From Coralloluteibacterium stylophorae (GTDB lineage Bacteria > Pseudomonadota > Gammaproteobacteria > Xanthomonadales > Xanthomonadaceae), in NCBI RefSeq assembly GCF_018122625.2, contig NZ_JAGQFT020000008.1:62001-126000 (forward strand): DNA of 64,000 nt, given 5' to 3'. Positions 15,807-23,814 of this stretch are shown piece by piece. The translations under genes and the position numbers were made by a program. The notes beneath the pieces were generated by a model, which saw only the letters and a program-made list of their open reading frames with translations, was not told where the DNA came from and searched no databases. The number at the start of each line of letters is the position of its first letter. Position 1 is the first letter of the stretch.

Positions 15807-15841
15807 GGGGAACGGGGAACGGGAATGGGGAATGGGGAGCG
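15807..15841. repeat. Five in-phase G-rich heptads
   Basis: The sequence is GGGGAAC twice, GGGAATG twice, then GGGAGCG, all in one 7-base register. It starts 10 bases upstream of the PEBP gene start. It is the same kind of array as at 6502-6679 and 26358-26399. Confidence 0.8.
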
Positions 15842-16009
15842 GGAAACCCGGATGCTCGCCGGCCCCCAGTGATGCGGGCGTCGGGCCGGCCCGGATGGCC
15901 TGCGCGTCCGCGCCCGGCTAGCATGCGCGCCGGGCCGGCGAAGGACCGGCCCGTTCGGCGTCGGTGGTCCCAGGGGGCCGGTGCTCAGCCGTTCCGAGAA
16001 ACCGGGCCC

Positions 16010-19000
16010 ATGTTCCGTACATCCTCAATCCTGCCGGGGCTGCTCCTTGGCGCCTTGCTCCTGCTCGCCGCGTGGGCGCCGTCCGCGCGGGCGGCGGATG
16101 CGTGGGCGCCGTTCGAGTCGCTGTGGTTCGAGCACGTCACCGTGCGCGACGGCCTGCCGCACTCCACCGTCACCAGCATCGTGCAGGACCGCCACGGCCT
16201 GGTCTGGATGGGCACCTTCGGCGGCCTGGTCCGCTACGACGGCCACCGCATGCAGGTCTACTCCGAGGATCCGGACGAGACCCGCGGCCTGCCCGACGTC
16301 TACGCGCGCACGCTGCTGCCGCTGGCCGACGGCAGCCTGCTCGTCGGCACGAACGCCGGCGGCCTGGTCCGCCACGACCCGCGCGACGGTCGCTTCCTGC
16401 GCTACCCGGTGGGCGGACCCGGCGGCACCGCGGACGCCAAGATCTTCGCCCTGGCCGCGGCGCGCGACGGCGGCGTGTGGATCGCCACCGAGGCCGGCGT
16501 CGACCGTCTCGACCCGGCGAGCGGCCGTATCGCGGCGGTGCCGGGACCCGGCGAAGTGCCCGGCATGGCGCGGCGCACCTTCACCGTCCTCGAGGACCGC
16601 GACGGCGCGCTGTGGGTCGGCGGCGATACCGGCCTGTTCGTCCGCCGCGCCGGCAGCGACCGCTTCGTCGCTGCCGCCGACGGCCAGCCGGCCGCCGCGG
16701 CCGCGGCGCTGCGCGAGCAGGTCTGGGCCCTGCACCAGGACCGCGCCGGGCGGCTGTGGGTCGGCACCGGCCGCCACGGCGTGCTGCGGATCGCGACCGA
16801 CGGCCGCGCGGTCCTCCCGCCGGGCCTCGGCGGCGACGGGCCGATCAGCCGGCGCACGGTGCGCTCGATCCTCGAGCTCGACGACGGCGAGGTCTGGATC
16901 GCCACCGACGGCGCCGGCCTGGTCACGGTGCAGCCGGACGGCCGCGTGCGCGCGGTGCGCCACGACCCGGCGCTGCAGTCCTCGCTGCCCGGCGACATCA
17001 CCCGCGCGGTGTTCCAGGACCGCAGCGGGCTGGTCTGGATCGCGACGGAAGTCGGCGCGGCGCGCCACGATCCCGGTGCCCGCGGCGTGTTCTCGATGCT
17101 GGCCTCGCCGCTGCAGGACACCACGCTGTCCGACCCCAACGTGCACACCATCTTCGTCGATCCGCGCGGGCGGATCTGGCTCGGCGAGGGCATGGGCCGG
17201 ATCGACGTGCTCGATCTCGCGGCCGGACGCCTGCACCGCATCGCCCTCACCGGCGGCCAGGCCGGGCGCGACGTGCAGGCCTTCGTGATCGGCCCCGACG
17301 GTGCGGTGTGGGCCGGGGCGCAGGGCATCGCGCGCATCGATCCCGAGACCTTCGCGGTCACCCCGGGCCTGCTGCCCGACCTGGAGGGACGCCTGATCCT
17401 GTCCATGCAGCGCGACGGCGAGCGCGTGCTGATCGGCTCCTACGACGGCGTGCACCGCTACGACATGCGCAGCGGACGGCTGGAGCAGTTCCTGGGCGAT
17501 CCGGACGACCCGCGCACGCTCGCCGGCAACCAGGTCCGCGCGATCACCCGCCTCGACGGCCGCTGGTGGTTCTCGACCACGACCGGCGCGAGCATCGCCG
17601 ACCTCGATCGCGGCGAGTTCGTGACCCTCCGCCACGACCCCGACGATCCGGCCACCCTGCCGCAGAACTACACCGGCGCGCCGGTGGAGGACGGACGCGG
17701 ACGCGTGTGGATGCCGACCTTCGGCGGCATCGGTGTGGGCATCCGCACGCCCGGGCGCGGCGACGGCTGGCGCTTCGACCGGATCGGCGGCGACGAAGGC
17801 CTGTCCAACCTGAAGGTCAACGCGCTGCTGCTGGACGATGCCGGCGATGCCTGGGCCAGCCTCGCCAACGGCCTGGCGCGGATCGACGGCGCGACCCTGC
17901 AGGCGCAGGACCTGGGCGCGCGCGATGGCCTGCGGGTAGCCAGCTACGTGCACCGCGCGGCGGCGCGCGCACCGGACGGCAGCCTGCTGTTCGGCGGACT
18001 GGGCGGTCTCACCGTCGTGCGCCCGGGTACGCATCCGGGGGAACGCGAGCGTCTCGACGTGCCGCTGGCGATCACCGGGCTGCGCTTCGACGACGCCGCG
18101 CTGCCGGCGGACGCGCTGCCTGCGGCCGGCGGCGCGCTCGCGGTCCCCGCCGGCGCGCGCAGCCTGCACGTCGACTTCGCCCTGCTCGACTACCGGACGC
18201 CGGCCGAGATCCGCTACGCGTATCGCCTGGTCGGCTTCGACGACGCGGGCTGGACGCAGGTGCCGCGCGGCGCGCCGCCCACCGCCACCTACACGAACCT
18301 GCCCTCCGGCACCTACACGCTGGAGCTGCGCGCGACGGTCCGCGGCCTGCACGGCGGCGCCGTGGTCGAGGGGGTCGAGGTCGAGGTGGCGCCGCACTGG
18401 CACGAGACGCTGCCGGCGCGGCTGGCGATGGCGGTACTGGTCGCCGCGTCGCTGTTCGGCATCTTCCACCTCGCCACGCTGGTCCAGCGTCGCCGCGCGC
18501 GGCGCCTCGAGCGTCTCGTCCGCCACCGCACCCGCGACCTGCAGGCGGCCAACGCGCGGCTCGACACGCTGGCCAGCACCGACGAACTCTCCGGCCTGCT
18601 CAACCGGCGCCGCTTCCTGCAGCTGGCCGAGGCCGAGCGCAGGCGGGCGATGCGCGAGGGCGCCGGGTTCGCGCTGCTGCTGATCGACCTCGACCACTTC
18701 AAGGCGATCAACGACACCTGGGGCCATCCCGCGGGCGACGCGGTGATCGCCGCGGCCGGCGCCCGCGTGGCCGCCGCCTGCCGCGCCGACGACCACGTCG
18801 CGCGCTACGGCGGCGAGGAGCTCATCGTCTGCCTGCCGGGTGCCGGCGCGGCCACGGCCCTTGCGGTCGCCGAGGACGTGCGTCGGACCATCGCGGCCAG
18901 CCCCGTCGACTATTCCGAATCCGGCACCGCGATCCGCATCACCACCAGCGTCGGCGTCGCCGTCTGGCACGCGCCGGACGAGGCGCTCGCCGCGCTCCTG

Positions 19001-19069
19001 CAGCGCGCCGACCGTGCGCTCTACGCGGCCAAGCGCGCCGGGCGCGACTGCGTGGTCGCCGCCGACTGA
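16010..19069 (+). CDS. Diguanylate cyclase with periplasmic two-component-type propeller sensor
   Basis: The 1019-residue membrane protein has a signal peptide (to about ARAAD, residue 29). About 600 residues of Reg_prop propeller repeats follow, with recurring G-L-x-W-x-(G/A)-T and GGLVRYD-type strands. A Y_Y_Y domain (AYRLVGFDDAGWTQVPRG, about 740-800), one membrane helix (about 805-825), a short coiled segment and a C-terminal GGDEF domain complete it. The active-site motif is GGEEL (934-938) with an RxxD inhibitory site five residues before it (R925-D928). It should therefore make c-di-GMP under product feedback in response to an unknown periplasmic ligand. Histidine-kinase domains usual for this sensor type are absent. 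Start 16010 gives the signal peptide. Confidence 0.93.
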   Translation: MFRTSSILPGLLLGALLLLAAWAPSARAADAWAPFESLWFEHVTVRDGLPHSTVTSIVQDRHGLVWMGTFGGLVRYDGHRMQVYSEDPDETRGLPDVYARTLLPLADGSLLVGTNAGGLVRHDPRDGRFLRYPVGGPGGTADAKIFALAAARDGGVWIATEAGVDRLDPASGRIAAVPGPGEVPGMARRTFTVLEDRDGALWVGGDTGLFVRRAGSDRFVAAADGQPAAAAAALREQVWALHQDRAGRLWVGTGRHGVLRIATDGRAVLPPGLGGDGPISRRTVRSILELDDGEVWIATDGAGLVTVQPDGRVRAVRHDPALQSSLPGDITRAVFQDRSGLVWIATEVGAARHDPGARGVFSMLASPLQDTTLSDPNVHTIFVDPRGRIWLGEGMGRIDVLDLAAGRLHRIALTGGQAGRDVQAFVIGPDGAVWAGAQGIARIDPETFAVTPGLLPDLEGRLILSMQRDGERVLIGSYDGVHRYDMRSGRLEQFLGDPDDPRTLAGNQVRAITRLDGRWWFSTTTGASIADLDRGEFVTLRHDPDDPATLPQNYTGAPVEDGRGRVWMPTFGGIGVGIRTPGRGDGWRFDRIGGDEGLSNLKVNALLLDDAGDAWASLANGLARIDGATLQAQDLGARDGLRVASYVHRAAARAPDGSLLFGGLGGLTVVRPGTHPGERERLDVPLAITGLRFDDAALPADALPAAGGALAVPAGARSLHVDFALLDYRTPAEIRYAYRLVGFDDAGWTQVPRGAPPTATYTNLPSGTYTLELRATVRGLHGGAVVEGVEVEVAPHWHETLPARLAMAVLVAASLFGIFHLATLVQRRRARRLERLVRHRTRDLQAANARLDTLASTDELSGLLNRRRFLQLAEAERRRAMREGAGFALLLIDLDHFKAINDTWGHPAGDAVIAAAGARVAAACRADDHVARYGGEELIVCLPGAGAATALAVAEDVRRTIAASPVDYSESGTAIRITTSVGVAVWHAPDEALAALLQRADRALYAAKRAGRDCVVAAD

Positions 19070-19138
19070 GCCACGCCGGCGGAACATTCGCGACGCAGCG
19101 GTGTCGGAACCTCGAGGTTCCCACGAAATCCCGAGGCG

Positions 19139-20005
19139 ATGAGAAGGAAGAAGCGCGCGACCGGTTGGATCTGGATCCTGCTTTTGCTGCTCGCGGCCGG
19201 CGCCGGCTGGTGGATCTACACACACCACCTGCGCCCGGCGGCGGAGAGCGCGGCGACCGCGCCCGCAGGCCGTGCCCGCGAGATCGAGGTGCCGGCGACG
19301 CCGGCGCCGCGCCATCCGATCGAGGAGGTCGCGACCGCCGAGGCGCCGGCCGACGAGGCGGTCCTGCCTGCCCTCGGCGAGAGCGACGCTGCCGTGCGCG
19401 ACGCGCTCGGCGGCCTCGTCCCCGCCGAACTGCTCGACCTGCTGGTGCCGCAGCACCTGATCTCGCGCTTCGTCGCCACCGTCGACGGCCTCACCAGCGA
19501 GCGCCTCACCCCGCAGGCCCTGCCGGTCAAGCGCGTGGGCGGCACCCTGGCGCTGCGCACCGCGGAGGACGGGCGCCTGTTCCTGGCGGAGGACAACGCA
19601 CGCCGCTACGCGCCCTACGTGCAGGCCTTGACCACGGCCGACACCGGCCTGTTGGTCGGCACCTACACGCGCATGTATCCGCTGTTCCAGCGCGCCTGGC
19701 GCGAGCTCGGCTATCCGGACCGCTACTTCAACGACCGCCTGGTCGAGGTCATCGACCATCTGCTGGCGACGCCGCCGGTGCCCGCGGAGATCGAGCTGGT
19801 GCGCGGCCGGGTCGGCTACGCCTATGCCGATCCCGCGTACGAATCCTGGTCGGTCGGGCGCAAGGCGCTGCTGCGGATGGGTCCGGAGCAGGCGCAGGCG
19901 GTCAAGGCCAAGCTCCGCGACATCCGCGCGCGCCTGGTCGGCGAGGGTGCGCCGGTGGCCGGGCCGGCGGCGGCCGCCGCGGAGGACGGCGCCGGCCCCG
20001 GCTGA
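19139..20005 (+). CDS. DUF3014 domain protein, membrane anchored
   Basis: The 288-residue protein has a single N-terminal membrane helix (GWIWILLLLLAAGAGWWIYT, about 9-28). A Pro/Ala/Glu-rich linker to about residue 75 and a ~180-residue domain follow. The domain opens with LPALGESDAAVRDALGGL, the recognisable start of DUF3014 proteins. The rest (VPQHLISRFVATVDGLTSER, RYAPYVQAL, ARRYAPY) also fits that family. The function is unknown. The C-terminus is Gly/Ala-rich and probably disordered. It follows the diguanylate cyclase on the same strand, but a promoter between them cannot be excluded. The soluble part probably faces the periplasm, inferred from the Arg/Lys-rich N-terminus. Confidence 0.85.
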   Translation: MRRKKRATGWIWILLLLLAAGAGWWIYTHHLRPAAESAATAPAGRAREIEVPATPAPRHPIEEVATAEAPADEAVLPALGESDAAVRDALGGLVPAELLDLLVPQHLISRFVATVDGLTSERLTPQALPVKRVGGTLALRTAEDGRLFLAEDNARRYAPYVQALTTADTGLLVGTYTRMYPLFQRAWRELGYPDRYFNDRLVEVIDHLLATPPVPAEIELVRGRVGYAYADPAYESWSVGRKALLRMGPEQAQAVKAKLRDIRARLVGEGAPVAGPAAAAAEDGAGPG

Positions 20006-20056
20006 GCGCCCCCGGGTCGCGCGTAGAATCGCGGGCCCCTCGTCCGTAGTGCCGCC

Positions 20057-21124
20057 GTGGCCCGCGCAGGTTCCGCATCCGATCCCGCTTCCGACGCGCT
20101 GTTCCACGCGCTCGCCGATCCAACGCTGAAGCCCGCGGCGGATGCGCGCGTGCTGGTGCTCGGCGCCCGCGAGAGTCCCGGCCTGCACGCGGCGCGTGGC
20201 GCCGGCTGGGTGTACGAGCAGGACTCGAAGCCGCGCGCGGACGCGCTCGCGCGCGCCGGGCTGGCGACGGCACCGCCGGCGCCGCAGGCGCGCTTCGACC
20301 GCGTCCTGGTGCTGCCGCCGCGCCAGCGCGAACAGGCGCGCGCGCTGCTGGCGCGCGCGGTGTCGTTGCTGGCCGAGGGCGGCATCGTGCTCGCGGCCAT
20401 GCCCAACACCGAGGGCGCGCGCAGCGGCGCCACCGACCTCGCGCGGCTGGCCGGCGACGGCGGCAGCCTGTCGAAGTTCCACTGCCGTGCGTTCTGGTGC
20501 GCGCCGCGCAGCGACGGCAGCGCGGACGCCGCGCTCGTCGCCGAATGGCAGGCGCTGGATGCGATCCGGCCGATCCTCGACGGCCGCTACCTCAGCCGCC
20601 CCGGGCTGTTCGCCTGGGATCGGGTCGACGCGGGTTCGGCGCTCCTGGCCGAACACCTGCCGGCCGACCTGGCCGGGCGCGTCGCCGACCTCGGCGCCGG
20701 CTGGGGCTTTCTCGCCAGCGAGCTGCTGCGGCGCTGCCCGCGGATCGCGCACCTGGATCTCTACGAGGCCGACGCGCGCGCGCTGGAACCGGCGCGGGCC
20801 AACCTCGGGGCGGCGCTGCTGCCGCATGCCGACGGCGTCGCCGCGCAGGTGCACTGGCACGACGTGACGGCGGGCCTGCCGGCGCGCTACGACGCGATCG
20901 TCAGCAATCCCCCCTTCCACCAGGGCCGCGCCGACGATCCCGCGCTCGGCCGCGCCTTCATCGACGCCGCCGCCGATGCGCTCGCGCCGCAGGGACGCCT
21001 GATCCTGGTCGCCAACCGCCACCTGCCCTACGAGGCGACGCTGGCGCGCCGCTTCGCGCAGGTGCGGACGCTCGCCGACCGCGACGGCTTCAAGGTCCTC
21101 GCCGCGACGCAGGCGCGCGCATGA
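20057..21124 (+). CDS. rsmC: RsmC-like 16S rRNA guanine-N2 methyltransferase
   Basis: The 355-residue protein has the two-domain structure of RsmC/RlmG-type enzymes. A degenerate N-terminal Rossmann half (about 1-160) is followed by a functional C-terminal methyltransferase domain. The SAM site VADLGAGWGFLA (about 212-223), the catalytic NPPFHQG (about 285-291) and the late motif VANRHLPYE are all present. The expected reaction is m2G formation at G1207 of 16S rRNA. The start is a GTG at 20057; no strong ribosome-binding site is visible. Its stop overlaps the next start (ATGA), coupling it to an rRNA pseudouridine synthase gene. Confidence 0.85.
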   Translation: MARAGSASDPASDALFHALADPTLKPAADARVLVLGARESPGLHAARGAGWVYEQDSKPRADALARAGLATAPPAPQARFDRVLVLPPRQREQARALLARAVSLLAEGGIVLAAMPNTEGARSGATDLARLAGDGGSLSKFHCRAFWCAPRSDGSADAALVAEWQALDAIRPILDGRYLSRPGLFAWDRVDAGSALLAEHLPADLAGRVADLGAGWGFLASELLRRCPRIAHLDLYEADARALEPARANLGAALLPHADGVAAQVHWHDVTAGLPARYDAIVSNPPFHQGRADDPALGRAFIDAAADALAPQGRLILVANRHLPYEATLARRFAQVRTLADRDGFKVLAATQARA

Positions 21125-21834
21125 AGCTGCTGCGCCATCTCGCCAATCTCGGCTACGGCAGCCGGCGCGAGGTCGCGGCCCTGTTCCGCAGTGGTCGCGT
21201 GACCGACCTCGCGGGGCAGCCGCTGGACGAGGACGACCGCCGTGACCATGCGGACGTGCGCCTGGACGGCGAGCCGCTGGATCCCGCGCCGGGCATGGTG
21301 CTGATGATGCACAAGCCGCTCGGCGCGACATGCTCGACCAAGGACGCCGGGCGCCTCGTCTACCAGCTGCTGCCGCCGCGCTTCCGGATGCGCAAGCCCG
21401 CGCTGTCGACGGTGGGGCGGCTCGACCGCGATACCTCGGGCCTGCTGCTGTTCACCGACGACGGCACCCTGCTGCACCGGATCATCTCGCCGCGCGCCGA
21501 GGTGAGCAAACGCTACGCCGTCACCCTCGCGCAGGATCTGCGCGGCGACGAGGCGGCGCTGTTCGCCGCGGGCACGCTGATGCTCGACTCGGAGCCGACG
21601 CCGCTGCTGCCGGCGGCCCTGCACGTGCTGGAGCCGCGCCGGGCGCTGCTCGACGTCACCGAGGGGCGCTACCACCAGGTCCGGCGCATGTTCGCCGCGA
21701 CCGGCAACCACGTGCTGGCGCTGGAACGGGTCGCGGTGGGCGCGCTCACCCTGGGCACGCTCGCCCCGGGGAGCTGGCGCGAGCTGGCGCCGGAGGAGGT
21801 CGCGCGCGTGTTCCAGCCACCGCCCGCGCCCTGA
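21121..21834 (+). CDS. rsuA: RsuA-family 16S rRNA pseudouridine synthase
   Basis: The 237-residue protein has an N-terminal S4-like segment (LLRHLANLGYGSRREVAALF) and a pseudouridine-synthase domain. The catalytic aspartate sits in GRLDRDTSGLLLFTDDG (D102), followed by the family motif KRYAVTL and, later, EGRYHQVRRMFAATGNHV. These patterns are diagnostic of the RsuA/RluB/E/F family, and the short length favours RsuA (U516 of 16S rRNA). The start codon overlaps the rsmC stop (ATGA). Two 16S rRNA modification enzymes are therefore encoded by one transcriptional and translational unit. RluE- or RluF-like specificity cannot be excluded. Confidence 0.85.
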   Translation: MKLLRHLANLGYGSRREVAALFRSGRVTDLAGQPLDEDDRRDHADVRLDGEPLDPAPGMVLMMHKPLGATCSTKDAGRLVYQLLPPRFRMRKPALSTVGRLDRDTSGLLLFTDDGTLLHRIISPRAEVSKRYAVTLAQDLRGDEAALFAAGTLMLDSEPTPLLPAALHVLEPRRALLDVTEGRYHQVRRMFAATGNHVLALERVAVGALTLGTLAPGSWRELAPEEVARVFQPPPAP

Positions 21835-21920
21835 GATCTCACGCGATGCAGGCATGCCCTGCGGCAGCCTCCCTGCGTTCGCGCCGTCCCGGCGCGGTTC
21901 ACGGCCTGAGGAGTCGAACG

Positions 21921-22034
21921 ATGATGCGCATGCTGCGACGTGTGGTGATGGTCTGGGTGGCGGGCAAGGTGTGGAAGGCGGTGACCCAGCGCTCCGGCCA
22001 GGGCGGGAGCGCGGGCGCGCCCCGCCGTCGCTGA
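21921..22034 (+). CDS. 37-residue small basic protein
   Basis: A short frame encodes an amphipathic/hydrophobic N-terminal half (MMRMLRRVVMVWVAGKVWKA) and a Gly/Arg-rich tail. A strong ribosome-binding site (GAGGAG) sits 7 bases before the ATG, better than most genes around it, and the frame ends 7 bases before the FAD enzyme start. These features suggest a real translated peptide, perhaps membrane-associated. Family and function are unknown. Confidence 0.5.
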   Translation: MMRMLRRVVMVWVAGKVWKAVTQRSGQGGSAGAPRRR

Positions 22035-22040
22035 CCGGGC

Positions 22041-23306
22041 ATGGCCGCCTCCGCCGGGGACGCGCCGCCCCGGCGCATCCGGGCCCGCTGCCTGATCGTC
22101 GGCGGCGGGCCGGCCGGGATGCTGCTCGGCCTGCAGCTGGCGCGCGGGGGTGTGGAGGTCGTGGTGCTGGAGAAGCACGCCGATTTCCTGCGCGATTTCC
22201 GCGGCGACACCGTGCACCCGTCGACGTTGCGCCTGCTGGACGACCTCGGCCTGGGCGACGCGTTCGCGCGCCTGCCGCAGCGGCGCGAGCGCGCCCTGCA
22301 CGTCCGCTTCGCCGACCGCATGCTGGCGCTCGCCGACTTCGGCTGGCTGCGCCCTCATCCATGGCTGGCGTTCGTCCCGCAGTGGGACCTGCTCGACCTG
22401 CTCGCGGGACAGGCGCGCGCCTGTCCCCGCTTCGCCCTGCGCATGGCCACCGAGGCCACCGCGCTCTGCTTCGACGGTGACGATCCCGGCGGGCGCGTCG
22501 CCGGCGTGCTGGCACGCGATGCGCAGGGGTCGCTGCGGATCGAGGCGGACCTGGTGGTGGCCGCCGACGGGCGCGATTCGGTCCTGCGCGCGCAGTCGGG
22601 GCTACCGCTTCGCGAACTGGGCGCGCCGATGGACGTGCTGTGGTTCCGGCTGCCGCGCGAGGCGCGCGACCCCGACTGCACCCACGCCGTCGCCGGGCGC
22701 GGCCAGTTCATGGTGATGATCCATCGCGGCGACTACTGGCAGGTCGGCCTGATCCTGCCCAAGGACGCCGCCGGAGCGGTCGCGGCCTCGCCGACCGAGC
22801 TGCAGGCGCGCCTGCATGCACTGGCACCGGACCTGGATGCGCGGGTGACCGCGCTCGCCGCCGGCGGGCTGCATCGCCTGCAGGTCCGGGTATCGCGGTT
22901 GAGGCGCTGGCACCGGCCGGGGCTGCTGTGCATCGGCGATGCCGCACATGCGATGTCGCCGATCGGCGGGGTCGGCATCAACCTCGCCTTCCAGGACGCC
23001 GCCGCGGCCGGAAACCTGCTCGGGCCGGCCCTGTGCGGTGCTGCCCCGGTCCCGGAAGCGCTGCTGGCGCGTGTGCAGCGACGACGGATGCTGCCGACGC
23101 GACTGATCCAGCGGGTCCAGATCGAACTGCAGCGACGGGTGGTCGCGCGGGCGCTGGCCGCCGGCGGCCCGCCACCGCGCGCGCCTCGGCTGGCGCGCCT
23201 CGCCAGCCGCCTGCCGGTGGTCCGGGCGCTGCCGGCGTGGCTGTTCGGGCTGGGGCCGCGCCCGGAGCGGATCCGCTTCGGCGCGGCCGGGGATTCAGGT
23301 CGGTGA
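22041..23306 (+). CDS. FAD-dependent monooxygenase/oxidoreductase (PHBH-type)
   Basis: The 421-residue flavoprotein has all three cofactor fingerprints of class A aromatic hydroxylases: the ADP-binding VGGGPAGMLLGLQLARGG (about residues 20-37), the DG motif LVVAADGRDSVLR (about 171-183) and the GD motif LCIGDAAHAMSPIGGVGINLAFQDA (split around residue 300). This combination indicates NAD(P)H-dependent hydroxylation of an aromatic or similar substrate, which cannot be named. The N-terminal basic stretch (PPRRIRARC) suggests the true start may be slightly later. It is followed by the non-coding region at 23307-23814. It may be co-transcribed with the 37-codon gene. Confidence 0.85.
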   Translation: MAASAGDAPPRRIRARCLIVGGGPAGMLLGLQLARGGVEVVVLEKHADFLRDFRGDTVHPSTLRLLDDLGLGDAFARLPQRRERALHVRFADRMLALADFGWLRPHPWLAFVPQWDLLDLLAGQARACPRFALRMATEATALCFDGDDPGGRVAGVLARDAQGSLRIEADLVVAADGRDSVLRAQSGLPLRELGAPMDVLWFRLPREARDPDCTHAVAGRGQFMVMIHRGDYWQVGLILPKDAAGAVAASPTELQARLHALAPDLDARVTALAAGGLHRLQVRVSRLRRWHRPGLLCIGDAAHAMSPIGGVGINLAFQDAAAAGNLLGPALCGAAPVPEALLARVQRRRMLPTRLIQRVQIELQRRVVARALAAGGPPPRAPRLARLASRLPVVRALPAWLFGLGPRPERIRFGAAGDSGR

Positions 23307-23342
23307 GCAAAAACTAAACAGCGCGTGAAGATCGCCCGTCAC

Positions 23343-23414
23343 GTCAAGCACTTGCCGCACCTTCCCACATTCTTGTCCAAGTGCTTATCCACAAGGTTTG
23401 TGGAAAGCGGCCGG
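23343..23414. repeat. Direct repeat copy A with inverted DnaA-box pair
   Basis: The perfect DnaA box TTATCCACA lies at 23385-23393. The inverted near-box TGTGGAAAG at 23399-23407 reads CTTTCCACA on the other strand, one mismatch from TTWTNCACA. The whole ~70-base block aligns without gaps to copy B at roughly 70% identity (counted by eye). Confidence 0.7.
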
Positions 23415-23637
23415 AGCCGGACGACGCGCCGGTTCCAGGCCGGAAGCGCCCGTCATCCCGCTGTCAATCTTGATCTTCCGGCCTGCGTGGTGCAGCCGCG
23501 CGATCGGTCGTAAATTACTGATCCGAAAAGTACTTGACGCGCATCCCCGGCGACTTCGACGCGCGCCGCCGCGCACCCGGTCCACAGCGTCCACAGGCTG
23601 GTCAAACGCTGACCAGAGGCGGTTCCAGGCGTCCCGG

Positions 23638-23709
23638 ATCAGCCACTTGCGGCATCTGCTCACACCGTTGTCCAGCGGCTTATCCACAGCACATGTGGAA
23701 AACGGCGGA
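23638..23709. repeat. Direct repeat copy B with inverted DnaA-box pair
   Basis: The perfect box TTATCCACA lies at 23680-23688. The inverted box TGTGGAAAA at 23694-23702 is TTTTCCACA on the other strand and fits TTWTNCACA fully. Both boxes keep the spacing seen in copy A. Confidence 0.7.
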
Positions 23710-23814
23710 CGCGGTCCGTCCCGCGGAGACGACGACTGTGTTCCCGCGCGATCGCCCCGGCCGCGGAGCCCCCTGCTAGGCTTGCGCGCCGCATCCGACA
23801 GGGCCCCGCCCGCC

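Larger units (their letters stand above)
23307..23814. other. 508-bp non-coding region with duplicated DnaA-box modules
   Basis: No convincing gene is present in any frame. Two diverged direct repeats (23343-23414 and 23638-23709), 295 bases apart, each hold TTATCCACA followed 5 bases later by TGTGGAAA. A repeated GGTTCCAGGC (23431 and 23621) and the most AT-rich patch of the neighbourhood (GTAAATTACTGATCCG around 23510) lie between them. The region separates the FAD enzyme gene from metNIQ. Confidence 0.8.

Noticed and set aside
15842..16009. c-di-GMP riboswitch before the diguanylate cyclase
   Set aside because: No GEMM-type conserved core was recognised. The region holds GC-rich inverted repeats (for example CCGGCC/GGCCGG) without that consensus.
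15964..20049. A 1361-codon plus-strand frame shifted relative to the diguanylate cyclase
   Set aside because: Arg/Pro/Ala-rich shadow of the real frame. The cyclase frame carries the signal peptide, propeller and GGEEL motifs.
16025..21331. A 1768-codon open frame on the minus strand
   Set aside because: It is antisense to the diguanylate cyclase, DUF3014, rsmC and rsuA genes, which have clear motifs. At ~70% GC, long frames without stops are common on the opposite strand. The translation is Arg/Gln/His-rich without domains.
23307..23814. The canonical chromosomal origin with dnaA
   Set aside because: DnaA boxes are present, but there is no dnaA, dnaN, rpmH, parAB or gyrB in the window and no clear DUE of AT-rich 13-mers. 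I report it as a DnaA-box locus only.
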